Of a stretch of 64,000 nucleotides of DNA, positions 1-7,861 are shown piece by piece (positions within the stretch are counted from its first letter, which is position 1; each line of letters opens with the position of its first letter). Origin of the DNA: Candidatus Lernaella stagnicola (GTDB taxonomy: Bacteria > Lernaellota > Lernaellaia > Lernaellales > Lernaellaceae); contig JAVCCK010000016.1 of NCBI GenBank assembly GCA_030765525.1, positions 26,823-90,822 of the forward strand, given 5' to 3'. The translations under genes and the position numbers were made by a program. The notes under the pieces were generated by a model, which worked only from the letters and a program-made list of their open reading frames with translations, was not told where the DNA came from and did not search any database.

Positions 1-199
1 CAGTTTCGTCATCGTCATCGTCGGTAGCGTCGTCGTCGGTAGCGTCGTCGTCGGTAGCGTCGTCGTCGGTGAAGAACGTGTCGTCATCATCGTCGTCGTC
101 GTCATCGTCATCGTCGCAAGCGACAAGGGCGGCGCTCAAGCCCATACAGAGCACGAACGCCAGCATCAACATAAATACTTTGTGGTTCCATAGCTTCAT
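1..199 (-). CDS. Poly-aspartate lipoprotein, 3' part beyond window
   Basis: The start codon at 197-199 follows a strong AGGAGG ribosome site at 210-215 (minus strand). A signal peptide ends in a lipobox (LVAC, Cys28), so the product should be lipid-anchored in the envelope. Directly after the cysteine come 12 aspartates, then a Thr-Phe-Phe-Thr stretch and 15-base direct repeats that each encode an Ala-Thr-Asp-Asp-Asp unit. Only this linker is inside the window; the functional domain lies off the left edge, so no role can be given. The same Cys plus Asp-run design occurs in two other lipoproteins here, at 6626-6982 and 16372-17550. Confidence 0.8.
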   Translation of the reverse strand, partial: MKLWNHKVFMLMLAFVLCMGLSAALVACDDDDDDDDDDDDTFFTDDDATDDDATDDDATDDDDDET

Positions 200-727
200 T
201 TCTAAGTTTCCTCCTGTTGTTGGTTTTTGTCCCGAACCTCCACAATTTGACCCGGGTATGGCTTGTTACTGCGCCATGCAAATGTCAACAGCGCGCCAAA
301 GCGGCGTCAGGACAAACACAACTTACGAATAACCGATCCTCCGACTGAGGAACCCACCCGTTCCCCAGCTTCAGCAAAAGCAGTTAGCATACCTTGATCG
401 GTCTAGCAAGCGAAAAAATGACCCGGGCCGCGCGAAAAGCACAAAACAGTAGTAATATCATATTGATGGCAACCGGAAGCGACGAAAAGGCCAGCTTTCA
501 AAACTCTTGATGCTTCGCGGGTCGAGACTGCGCGGAGAGCCCGCGCGCCATACGTGAAAAATCAACGGAAAACCGAAGGATTTTGTCGAGAATCAATCGC
601 GCGGCGGGGTTCGAAGCCGTGAACGCTCCGAGTTCCGCGCCGCTTCCACGCGCTCAAACTGCTTGACGCTCTCCGGGGCGCGTGTTACGAGTTTGCCGCT
701 GAACACTCGGTTGGGGGGAATGGTCGC
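200..727. other. Intergenic region between divergent genes
   Basis: About 530 bases separate the minus-strand lipoprotein from the plus-strand RDD gene. Short frames here lack ribosome sites and do not look coding. It must hold the two divergent promoters, but I cannot identify convincing -35/-10 pairs. No RNA gene or repeat was recognised. Confidence 0.5.
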
Positions 728-2425
728 GTGCGTTGTCCAAACTGCGGATTTGTCTCATTTGACGACTTGGACGATTGCAAGAAGTGCGGCTACGACCTGG
801 TGGCGCACCGCGCGGGCGGAAGAAAAAAAACGGGTTCATGGTTTTCCCGACTGCGGTCGCGAAAAGTGGAAGCCGCCGCCGCCAAAGTAGAAGCTGTCGC
901 AACCGCCACCGCCGAAAAGAAACAAGCTCCGGCCCGCAGCATTTCCCCGCCGCTACACGCCAAGAAAAGCGGCAGCGATTCCGCCGCTGCCAACCCCGTC
1001 GATTTGCAGGCCCACGACCATCAACTGGAACAAATGCGCGACGAACTCCGGCACACCTACCAGCAGGCGCCGGTTGCCGAACGCCGCGCCATTCGCGCCA
1101 AACTCGACGAACTTGACCGGGAACGCACGGGCGTTCGACGCCGCATCGAGGTAATGGAGCGCGAGCATAAAACGCGGGAAAAGCGTATCCGCGGGCAGCT
1201 TGAAGTCGAGCGTCGCGCCGTGGAAGAGGAAAGGCGCAAGTCCGAGGAACTGCGCGGGGAAATGGAAGCCAAGTTGCGCGAGTCCGAAAGCGCGCGGCAG
1301 GAGGCCCAGCGCAAACTGGAGGAGGCGACCCAAGCGCAATCGAGCATCCAGAGCGAACTGGATACCGCCCTCAAGCAACAAGATGAAATCGAGCAGGATC
1401 TCACCGCCGCCCGGCAAGCTCAAACCAGCATGCAAGAGGAGCTGAATCACGCCCGGCGGCGACAAGCCGAAGTCAACGGACAAAGCGAGCAGCTCGCCAA
1501 GCAAGCGGCGGAAGTCAAAAGACTCGAAGCCGAGCGACGCTTGCTCTTTGAAGCCGCCCAACGCTTGCAGGAAGAACGCGAACGGTTGGAATTGCAGCGC
1601 CTGGCGGCTGAGAAAGATCGCATCTTGCGCTCGCGACGGAAAGCGGCCGAAACCATCGCGGCGCCAACGCCGGAACCGGTCGCAATACAGGAGCCGGTCG
1701 CAACGCCGGAACTGGTCGCAACGCCGGAACTGGTCGCAACGCCGGAACCGGTCGCCACGCCGGAACTTCCGGCCGCCGTGCCGCCGCCCAACCGCGCTGC
1801 GGAAATCGTCGAGCGATTGTCCAAGCCCGCCGCGCGCGCCGAGGATCTGCTGGAATTGTATGGTCGCCCTCGCGAGCGACGCGTCCCGTCCGGGAAGGCG
1901 AAAGAAACGCCGCCACTTTCTCAGGACCGGGAATTCGAGTCCGTCGAAATAGAAGAAGGCGAAGTGATCGTCGAATACGAGGATCACGAACAGGACGCCT
2001 ACGTTCCCAAGGGCGGCTTCTTGTTTCGCGGGATGGCGGCGCTGATCGACATCATGTTGTTGACGATGGTCGTGGGGCTGTTCCTGGGAATCGGCTTGTT
2101 TGTCACCGGCGTTTCGGGCAAAGGGATGCTCGGTGCCATCGGCACCCTGGGTCTCCCTTTCTATATTGTATTCCTAATGTTGTCGGCCGCTTACTTCACG
2201 TACATGCACGGCGTGTACGGCCAAACATTGGGTAAACGCTTGCTGGGCTTGCGTGTGATGACGACTCACGGCGGCGACTTGGGCTTCTTGACGGCGTTTT
2301 TTCGGTTTGTAACTACTTGTTTTTCAGCGGGATTGTTAGGCATGGGTGTATTTTGGATCGCCCTGGACGGCAACAAGCAGGGGTGGCACGACAAGCTGTC
2401 GCGCACCGTTGTCGTACGCTTGTAA
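728..2425 (+). CDS. Zinc-ribbon, coiled-coil, RDD-family membrane protein
   Basis: The GTG start follows a GGGGGGAA ribosome site. The N-terminus is a zinc ribbon (Cys3, Cys6, Cys17, Cys20). Residues about 90-310 form a long charged Glu/Lys/Arg/Gln-rich coiled coil. A Pro/Ala/Thr-rich segment follows, built from an 18-base tandem repeat. The last 140 residues are an RDD domain with two or three membrane segments and typical motifs: Arg near the first helix, GQTLGKRLLGLRV, and WHDKLSRTVVV at the end. RDD proteins are membrane proteins, some of them linked to ion or osmolyte transport. Fusion to a zinc ribbon and coiled coil suggests a scaffold or sensor rather than a simple carrier (inference). 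Function unknown. Confidence 0.85.
   Translation: MRCPNCGFVSFDDLDDCKKCGYDLVAHRAGGRKKTGSWFSRLRSRKVEAAAAKVEAVATATAEKKQAPARSISPPLHAKKSGSDSAAANPVDLQAHDHQLEQMRDELRHTYQQAPVAERRAIRAKLDELDRERTGVRRRIEVMEREHKTREKRIRGQLEVERRAVEEERRKSEELRGEMEAKLRESESARQEAQRKLEEATQAQSSIQSELDTALKQQDEIEQDLTAARQAQTSMQEELNHARRRQAEVNGQSEQLAKQAAEVKRLEAERRLLFEAAQRLQEERERLELQRLAAEKDRILRSRRKAAETIAAPTPEPVAIQEPVATPELVATPELVATPEPVATPELPAAVPPPNRAAEIVERLSKPAARAEDLLELYGRPRERRVPSGKAKETPPLSQDREFESVEIEEGEVIVEYEDHEQDAYVPKGGFLFRGMAALIDIMLLTMVVGLFLGIGLFVTGVSGKGMLGAIGTLGLPFYIVFLMLSAAYFTYMHGVYGQTLGKRLLGLRVMTTHGGDLGFLTAFFRFVTTCFSAGLLGMGVFWIALDGNKQGWHDKLSRTVVVRL
1667..1767 (+). repeat. 18-bp tandem repeat inside the RDD-protein gene
   Basis: About five imperfect copies of an 18-base unit encode the hexapeptide Ala-Thr-Pro-Glu-(Leu/Pro)-Val. 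This linker joins the coiled coil to the membrane domain. The unit length is a multiple of three, so copy-number change would keep frame and alter linker length. Confidence 0.75.
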
Positions 2426-2443
2426 ATCCTCGAACACAAACTC

Positions 2444-2530
2444 TTGACGGCGGGTCTCGACTGATTAATAATTACCGGACGAGGTTCCTGCCGGGTAAGC
2501 TTGTAAATTTTCACCGCCGAACAGGTGAAA
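2444..2530 (+). promoter_or_regulatory. Candidate promoter and leader hairpin for the pseudokinase gene
   Basis: TTGACG at 2444-2449 and TAATAA at 2466-2471 are 16 bases apart and resemble a housekeeping promoter. Downstream, 7-base arms TTTCACC (2509-2515) and GGTGAAA (2524-2530) form a hairpin in the leader, about 55 bases before the start codon. Assigned by eye only. Confidence 0.45.
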
Positions 2531-2586
2531 TCGTGGGAGATCCTTAAACCTAGAACACCGGTGCGACACGCTGAGGGGCGGAACAC

Positions 2587-4707
2587 TTGAGCGATATCTT
2601 CTCCGACGACGTCCTGGATTCGATTGACGGGGCAATAGATCAAACGATGACGGTTCGCACCTTTGGTGTGGGCGACGCCATCGCCGAGCGGTTCAAAGTC
2701 GAGCGCGTCGTAGGACGCGGCAACTTTGGCTTCGTGTACCGCGTCAAAGATTCCACGACCGGCAAAACCCGGGCACTCAAAACTTTTTACGAGCGCATTA
2801 CCGAGCGGCCCGGCGTGGCCAAGGCACTGCTGGACCTAGGCAACGCCCTGGCTCAAATTACGCACCCGAATTTGGTGCGCGTGTTCGAGGTGGGGCAAGA
2901 CGGCGATTTGATCTTCTTCGTGGAAGAATTCGTCAGCGCCATGACCCTCAAACGCCTCGTGAGCGCCGTCCGGAAAAACGCGCCCGAACAAGGTTTTCCC
3001 AGCGAGGAAATGAACAACCTGTTGGCGCAGGTTACCGAATTGCTCGCCGAATTTCCCGACCTTCCCCATGGCAATCTGACTCCGCAGAACATCTTCATGA
3101 GCAAGCAAGGTGTGAAGGTGTCGGATATCGGTGTGCTGGCCGCCGTGCGTTCCGCCCTCCAAGAGGCGGATTTCGGCGCCATGACCGGCGGCGAGTTCTG
3201 GGCGCGCGAAACCTTCGATCAAGGAATCGTCGACGCCGGCGCCGACGTCTTTAGTCTCGGGCGTTTGCTCGAATACATCCTCACCCTTGAAAAACCGACC
3301 GGCGAAAAAGAACACCGGCCGATCAAGGGCGGGCATCCCGAAGCCCTGCTCGCGCTCGTCGAAGAGGCCACGGCCCACGACCCGGCCGAGCGCCCGCCCA
3401 ACGCCGCCGCCTTTATGGGCACCTACGAAGCGGCCTATCACGAGACGCGAGCGACAGAGCCCTTCTTCGAAGACGAATCCGAAGCGCGGGCCGAAGAAGA
3501 CGAATTGGCCGCCGCCGTGGAAAGCGCCACCGAAGCCCTTGCCGAGCAAGTCGTCGCCGAAGAACTCGTCGATGAGGATGCCGGCGAATTGCCGGAGATC
3601 GAAACCACCGCCGAACCGGTGGAAGAAGTGTTTGCCGAAGACTTCTTCCTGGAAAGCGAGCCGGCCGAACCGATCGAGCAGGCCGAACTGCCGCTGCCGG
3701 AAGCCGAACCCGAAGCGCCCGCCCAAGAGGCGATCGAAGAACTGCCCGCCGAGCCCGAGGTTCGGATTCCCCATCTGAAACGTGAGGAGAAAAAGGGTCC
3801 GGCCGTCGCCCCGCTGGTGGCAGCGGCGATCGTGGTCATTGGGTTGGTCGTGGCGTTTTTCATGTTCCAGGATAAGATTCTGCCGCCCGCCACGCCCCAG
3901 CCGCAGCCCACGCCGCTGGTGGATCAGGATACCTTCGACCTGGAAGGTATTACGATTCAGCCCGAGCCGGGCGGCCCGACTTTCGATCAAATGATCGGCG
4001 CGATGTTGACCCAGGCCGAAACCTACATGAAGACCAACCGCATCACGAGCCCGCGGGACGACTCGGCCTACGGCATTTACACCTTCGTGTTGGATATCGA
4101 TCCGGAAAACAAAGTGGCGAAAGACGGCGTGCAGGAAGTCGAAGACTACTACATGAAATTCGGCCGCGCCTTCTTGAACAAGAAGGACTACGACAACGCC
4201 AAATATATGTTCAGCCGCGTGACCGAGATCGTCAATCCGGGCAACAAAGAAGCTCGGCAGGCGATGGCGCGTATCGCCCGCGAGGGACAGGGCATCCAGG
4301 TCGCGACCGGGCCCAAGCCGGGAGTGGGACCGCAGCCGGGGCCGCAAGCGACTCCGCAGCCGGCCGGCAAGCAGCCCGTGGGTATCGTGCCGCCGGTCAA
4401 GGGAATCGAACCCGTACCGCCGCAACCGCTGACGAAATTGACCCCCGCGACCATCAGGGCGACGATTGCCAAATACATGGGCCGGGTCAAATTCTGCTTT
4501 GCGAAAAACCCGGAAGCCAGCGGCACGGTGAAGGTGGGCTTTACCATCAATCCCGACGGCAGCGTGACCGGCACCCATGTGGCCAGTTCGTCGATGAGCA
4601 ATGCCGCGGTGGAGCAGTGCCTGGTGCGACGCGTCTCGTTCATGAGATTCCCGGCGTCCTCGGGGTCGTCTAAAAAGGTCACGTTCCCGTTTACTTTCAA
4701 GAAATAA
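2587..4707 (+). CDS. Pseudokinase with transmembrane segment and AgmX/PglI-like C-terminal domain
   Basis: TTG start after a GAGGGGCGG ribosome site. Residues 35-280 are a Ser/Thr-kinase fold with a glycine loop (GRGNFG, 43-48) and the ATP-binding lysine (Lys65). The catalytic HRD-like motif, however, is His161-Gly162-Asn163 and the usual K/N pair is Thr165/Asn168. DFG is Asp180-Ile181-Gly182. Loss of the catalytic aspartate implies a pseudokinase that may bind nucleotide or partners. A long acidic Ala/Glu/Pro region leads to one membrane helix (about 408-428), so the kinase-like part is cytoplasmic. The outer part has a TPR-like region (about 465-570), a Pro/Gln linker, and a TonB/AgmX-PglI C-terminal domain ending in TFPFTFKK. 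AgmX-type domains occur in deltaproteobacterial motility and envelope proteins; the exact role here is unknown. Confidence 0.85.
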   Translation: MSDIFSDDVLDSIDGAIDQTMTVRTFGVGDAIAERFKVERVVGRGNFGFVYRVKDSTTGKTRALKTFYERITERPGVAKALLDLGNALAQITHPNLVRVFEVGQDGDLIFFVEEFVSAMTLKRLVSAVRKNAPEQGFPSEEMNNLLAQVTELLAEFPDLPHGNLTPQNIFMSKQGVKVSDIGVLAAVRSALQEADFGAMTGGEFWARETFDQGIVDAGADVFSLGRLLEYILTLEKPTGEKEHRPIKGGHPEALLALVEEATAHDPAERPPNAAAFMGTYEAAYHETRATEPFFEDESEARAEEDELAAAVESATEALAEQVVAEELVDEDAGELPEIETTAEPVEEVFAEDFFLESEPAEPIEQAELPLPEAEPEAPAQEAIEELPAEPEVRIPHLKREEKKGPAVAPLVAAAIVVIGLVVAFFMFQDKILPPATPQPQPTPLVDQDTFDLEGITIQPEPGGPTFDQMIGAMLTQAETYMKTNRITSPRDDSAYGIYTFVLDIDPENKVAKDGVQEVEDYYMKFGRAFLNKKDYDNAKYMFSRVTEIVNPGNKEARQAMARIAREGQGIQVATGPKPGVGPQPGPQATPQPAGKQPVGIVPPVKGIEPVPPQPLTKLTPATIRATIAKYMGRVKFCFAKNPEASGTVKVGFTINPDGSVTGTHVASSSMSNAAVEQCLVRRVSFMRFPASSGSSKKVTFPFTFKK

Positions 4708-4816
4708 GTTCCTTCCGGCCGTGCCGACAACCTGATAGCGGCGAACCCCCGCGTTTACGCCCGGCAACCGAAATGGTTAGACTACCGTTGACCATGTGGG
4801 AAACGAGGGTGAGCGG

Positions 4817-5893
4817 ATGAACCGGATAACTCGCAACCAGGCCGCATTGTGCTTCGTCGTGCTCGCCGTGTGGCTGCTTGCCGCCGGCTGCGGCAGCACG
4901 TCGGTGGGCGCTCGCTTGGTGCTGCCGCCTACCACCATCGTCGGCGACCCCCACGGTTTGCGCGGCGACATCTACGACGCCTACGAACTCTTCGACCGGG
5001 GCGAGGAAGCCTTTGTGCAGGCCCAGTGGCCCCGCGCCCAGGTCCTTTACGAGCGATTGCTGCGCGAGTATCCGCAAAGCGACATTGCCCCCATGGCTCG
5101 CTACAACCTGGCGCTGGTGAACGAACGTCAGGGAAACTGGGGCGACGCGCTGGCGGTCTACGAAGGCTTCGGCATGCCGCCGGGAAAGGGCGTGCGCCTG
5201 GAAGAAGTGCGGCTGCGCAAAGGCATCTGCCTAAGCCGCTTGAAACGCTGGGACGAGGCGCAGGCCGTATTCGAAAGCGTGCTGCGGCAGTTCGGCGTGC
5301 CGCCGCTGGAATACAACGAGGCCCGCGTGCGTCTGGGGATCGCGGCGTTTCACAACGAGCGCGAAGTGCTCGCCGAGCATTACCTATCGCAAGCGCTGGC
5401 CCAATACGAGATCAACGCCGAGCGGGGCGTCGCCTATGCCCGCGCCGCGTTCGGCCAAGGCTATTTCGTGATGGGCGAGATTTATTTTCGCCGCTTCGAG
5501 CAAGTCGAACTGGCCGGCGACACGGCCATGCTGTCACGCTCATTGCGGGAAAAGGCCGAAGCCTTTGTCATCGCCCGCGAGCACTACACCCGCGCGATTC
5601 GAACTTACGAACCGGGAGTCGTGGTCTCTTCGCTGTTTCGCATCGGCATGGGTTACGAGTTGTTCTACCGCACGGTACTGGCCGCGCCGGACCCGGCCGA
5701 ACTGACGGCGAACGAACGACGCGCTTACCGCGACAAACTGGCCGAGAAACTCAAGCCCTTGCTCGACAAAGCTCTGGCAGCCTACCGTCGCAACCTGGAC
5801 CTGGCGCAGCAAATGAACGTGAGCGGCTCGTGGGTCGAGCAAACGCAAAAACGATATCGGGATCTAAGCGACTTCGCGCAGCAAGCGCCGTGA
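4817..5893 (+). CDS. TPR lipoprotein, BamD/YbgF-like architecture
   Basis: The ATG at 4817 is preferred over an in-frame GTG at 4796 because GAGGGTGAG sits just upstream and the signal peptide then starts properly (MNRITRNQ). The lipobox is LAAGC with Cys25. The body is helical with repeated tetratricopeptide-like units, such as the segment around residues 50-110 with an Ala..Tyr..Leu pattern and a P-Q-S-D motif typical of outer-membrane TPR lipoproteins. Such proteins scaffold envelope assembly or trafficking. It lies about 110 bases after the pseudokinase gene and 10 bases before the DUF3108 gene, so all may be one envelope operon. No specific partner can be named. Confidence 0.75.
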   Translation: MNRITRNQAALCFVVLAVWLLAAGCGSTSVGARLVLPPTTIVGDPHGLRGDIYDAYELFDRGEEAFVQAQWPRAQVLYERLLREYPQSDIAPMARYNLALVNERQGNWGDALAVYEGFGMPPGKGVRLEEVRLRKGICLSRLKRWDEAQAVFESVLRQFGVPPLEYNEARVRLGIAAFHNEREVLAEHYLSQALAQYEINAERGVAYARAAFGQGYFVMGEIYFRRFEQVELAGDTAMLSRSLREKAEAFVIAREHYTRAIRTYEPGVVVSSLFRIGMGYELFYRTVLAAPDPAELTANERRAYRDKLAEKLKPLLDKALAAYRRNLDLAQQMNVSGSWVEQTQKRYRDLSDFAQQAP

Positions 5894-5903
5894 CGGGGGG
5901 AAC

Positions 5904-6662
5904 ATGAAACGTTTGATTTTCGGGTGCCTGACGGTAATCGTTTTGTGCTTGGCCGGGCCGGCGTGGGCCGTGGATTTCGCGGGCGAAAAAGTCACCTACG
6001 AATTCGGCTGGCGCAACATCAGCGCCGCGACGCTGGATATCAGGGTCAAGAACACGACCGTGGCCGGTGAGCCGAGCTACGCCGTGACGCTCGATATCAA
6101 GGGCAAGCCGGCACTGGATTGGATTTGGCGGGTGCGCGATCGCATCGACACCCTCGCGCGCGCCAAGGACCTGCGGCCCTTCCGTTATTTCTTCACGCAG
6201 CGCGAAGGCGCGTTCAAGCTCGATACCGAAATCACTTACGACAACGCCCAAAACAAGCTGGTTAGCAAGCGAACCCGTTACAAGAAAAGCGGGACGAAGC
6301 AACTGCGGCCCAAAGACGCGCCGGGCGACCACTTCGACCCGGTGACATCCTTGATGGTCGTGCGCCGCGTCGAGTTCAAACCGGGCGTCGTGCATACGGT
6401 CAAGGTGTTCGACGGCAAGCGAAAACATCTCGCCGAGTACCGCTGCATCGGTGAAAAAAAACTCGAAACCAAGGTCGGGACTTTCGACACGTGGATCATC
6501 AAACCGAAGCTGATCAAATCCGAAGGCAAGGACGACGACGCCAAGGCCGAGAAGGTCAAGGACGTCACCGTCTGGATCCAAAAGGATGCGCCGCACCACG
6601 TGCTGCGCGTTGAATCGGAGGCGTTGTGGGGTTACATCTACGTCGAACTGATCGCCAAATAG
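5904..6662 (+). CDS. DUF3108 domain periplasmic protein
   Basis: A GGGGGGAAC ribosome site precedes the ATG. A signal peptide (MKRLIFGCL... to AWA) exports the 252-residue product. The mature part matches the DUF3108 pattern: an opening GEKVTYEFGWRNISAATLDI, a region reading RPFRYFFTQREG, and a late FDTWIIKPK segment. The fold is probably an all-beta barrel-like domain, as in LolA/LolB-related families, but function is not established. Its gene ends inside the start of the next lipoprotein gene, pointing to translational coupling. Confidence 0.8.
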   Translation: MKRLIFGCLTVIVLCLAGPAWAVDFAGEKVTYEFGWRNISAATLDIRVKNTTVAGEPSYAVTLDIKGKPALDWIWRVRDRIDTLARAKDLRPFRYFFTQREGAFKLDTEITYDNAQNKLVSKRTRYKKSGTKQLRPKDAPGDHFDPVTSLMVVRRVEFKPGVVHTVKVFDGKRKHLAEYRCIGEKKLETKVGTFDTWIIKPKLIKSEGKDDDAKAEKVKDVTVWIQKDAPHHVLRVESEALWGYIYVELIAK

Positions 6663-6982
6663 CCCTCTGGTTGATCGCGGCGATGTTGGCCGCCATCCTG
6701 GCCGTCGCGGCGGCTTGCGCGGGCGATGACGACGATGACGACGGCGACGACGACGACGACGCCGACGACCCGCCGGCGGAACAACCGACCGGCGCCTGCG
6801 CCTGCTGCTACGAAGCCGAAGGGGAGCTGTGGGGTTGGTGCTGGAGCGTCGGTTTTGAGACCGAATGTCAAACCGGCTGCGAGCAAATTTATGGGGAATC
6901 CGCCTTGGCCGGCCACCTGTTTTTCCCGGACGAAACCTGCCTCGAAGTGGACGAAACGGCTTCCTGCCGCGCATCATTTTAG
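6626..6982 (+). CDS. Cysteine-rich poly-aspartate lipoprotein
   Basis: The GTG at 6626 overlaps the end of the DUF3108 gene by 37 bases, has GGAGG four bases upstream, and gives a charged n-region (HLRRTDR) before the hydrophobic stretch. A TTG at 6671 or ATG at 6683 is possible. The lipobox ends AAAC (Cys31), followed by six aspartates, a glycine and five more aspartates. The remaining 65 residues hold about eight cysteines, including CACC, suggesting a disulfide-rich extracytoplasmic domain. No family recognised. The poly-Asp linker matches those at 1-199 and 16372-17550. Confidence 0.65.
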   Translation: MGLHLRRTDRQIALWLIAAMLAAILAVAAACAGDDDDDDGDDDDDADDPPAEQPTGACACCYEAEGELWGWCWSVGFETECQTGCEQIYGESALAGHLFFPDETCLEVDETASCRASF

Positions 6983-7065
6983 TGTCACCGGTCGTAAATT
7001 AGCGTCGAAATCGTCGCAAATTGGTGTCGAAACCGTCACCAACAGTGTCGAAACGACCGCAACAC
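6982..7065 (+). repeat. Four imperfect ~21-bp tandem repeats upstream of tetR
   Basis: Units begin near 6982, 7002, 7024 and 7045 and share a G(T/C)GTC(G)A core followed by a CG-CC-AA pattern. They lie between the lipoprotein stop and the efflux-operon promoter. They are not coding in a sensible way. They could be decayed binding sites or a simple tandem duplication. Confidence 0.5.
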
Positions 7066-7168
7066 TACGTCTCATCACCGAGAATCGGTGACCCTCGGAC
7101 ACCAATAATGCGCTCTTATTGAGATAGCCGTGGGCCTTGCAGCACTGAAAATCGGTTGAAAAACTTCC

Positions 7169-7196
7169 TTGACACGGCGAAAACGATTAGTACAAT
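7169..7196 (+). promoter_or_regulatory. Promoter of the tetR-efflux operon
   Basis: TTGACA (7169-7174) and TACAAT (7191-7196) lie 16 bases apart, a near-consensus sigma-70 type pair. Transcription would start near 7203, about 35 bases before the TetR start. The -10 box touches the operator palindrome that follows. Confidence 0.75.
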
Positions 7197-7226
7197 GTAA
7201 ACGTGATAAACGAATTACGTTTACAT
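7195..7226. promoter_or_regulatory. Operator palindrome, probable TetR binding site
   Basis: Perfect 10-base inverted arms ATGTAAACGT (7195-7204) and ACGTTTACAT (7217-7226) are separated by 12 bases. The site covers the end of the -10 box and the start point, and ends 11 bases before the TetR start codon. This is the classic layout of an autorepressed TetR-family promoter. Confidence 0.8.
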
Positions 7227-7237
7227 AGGGAATTGTG

Positions 7238-7861
7238 ATGCAACACTTTTTGGCAGGCATTACCCAGGCACCGGGCAACAAGACCCAGCAACGGATCATC
7301 ACCCATGCCACGCGGATTTTCATGGAACGCGGATTTCGGCGCATCACGGTCGAGGAACTGTGCGCCGGGATCGCGATGAGCAAACGCACCTTCTACAAAT
7401 ATTTCCCCAATCGCGACGAACTGGTGCGGGCGGTCTTTTTTCACACGGTCATTCCGCACGTGCGGCGCATAGTGGAGAATTTTCAGTCCGATTTGCCCGT
7501 CCCCGAGATTCTGCAACGGCATTTCGACTATGTTATCAACGGCTTTTTCGTCTCGGTCACCCAGCTGTTCCTTGAGGACTTGCAAACGCTGATGCCGGAA
7601 TTTTGGGCTGAGATCGAGCAGCGGCGCGATGTTATCGTGGAATTCGTCGGCGATTTGATCCGGCGCGGCCAAGCCGAAGGGACGGTCAACCCGAACCTGC
7701 CCGCCAAGCGTTTCGCCCGATTGATCGAGACGATCTTCCGCGCCGTGGCCAACCCGCAAGCTGCGGCCGCGATGGGCATGAACCTGCAGGACGTGGCCTC
7801 GACGTTGAGCGTGTTGGTTTTAGAGGGCGTGCTGCGCGCATGCCACGAGGAGGACGAATGA
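7238..7861 (+). CDS. TetR/AcrR-family transcriptional repressor
   Basis: A 207-residue regulator. The N-terminal helix-turn-helix spans about residues 13-60 and contains RIFMERGFRRITVEELC and SKRTFYKYFPNRDELV, standard for TetR proteins. The C-terminal half is the helical ligand-binding and dimer domain. A GTG three bases earlier is an alternative start; the ATG has better spacing from GGG at 7228-7230. It heads the efflux operon and overlaps the TolC gene by four bases. By analogy with CecR of Escherichia coli, which controls ybhGFSR, it probably represses its own operon until an effector binds. Confidence 0.9.
   Translation: MQHFLAGITQAPGNKTQQRIITHATRIFMERGFRRITVEELCAGIAMSKRTFYKYFPNRDELVRAVFFHTVIPHVRRIVENFQSDLPVPEILQRHFDYVINGFFVSVTQLFLEDLQTLMPEFWAEIEQRRDVIVEFVGDLIRRGQAEGTVNPNLPAKRFARLIETIFRAVANPQAAAAMGMNLQDVASTLSVLVLEGVLRACHEEDE

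Noticed and set aside
69-332. Plus-strand frame starting with a serine run
   Set aside because: It is the reverse of the Asp-codon run of the minus-strand lipoprotein, which has a lipobox and AGGAGG site.
2836-4767. Minus-strand open frame opposite the pseudokinase gene (643 codons)
   Set aside because: Composition artefact of GC-rich codons; the plus strand has kinase and AgmX-like motifs.
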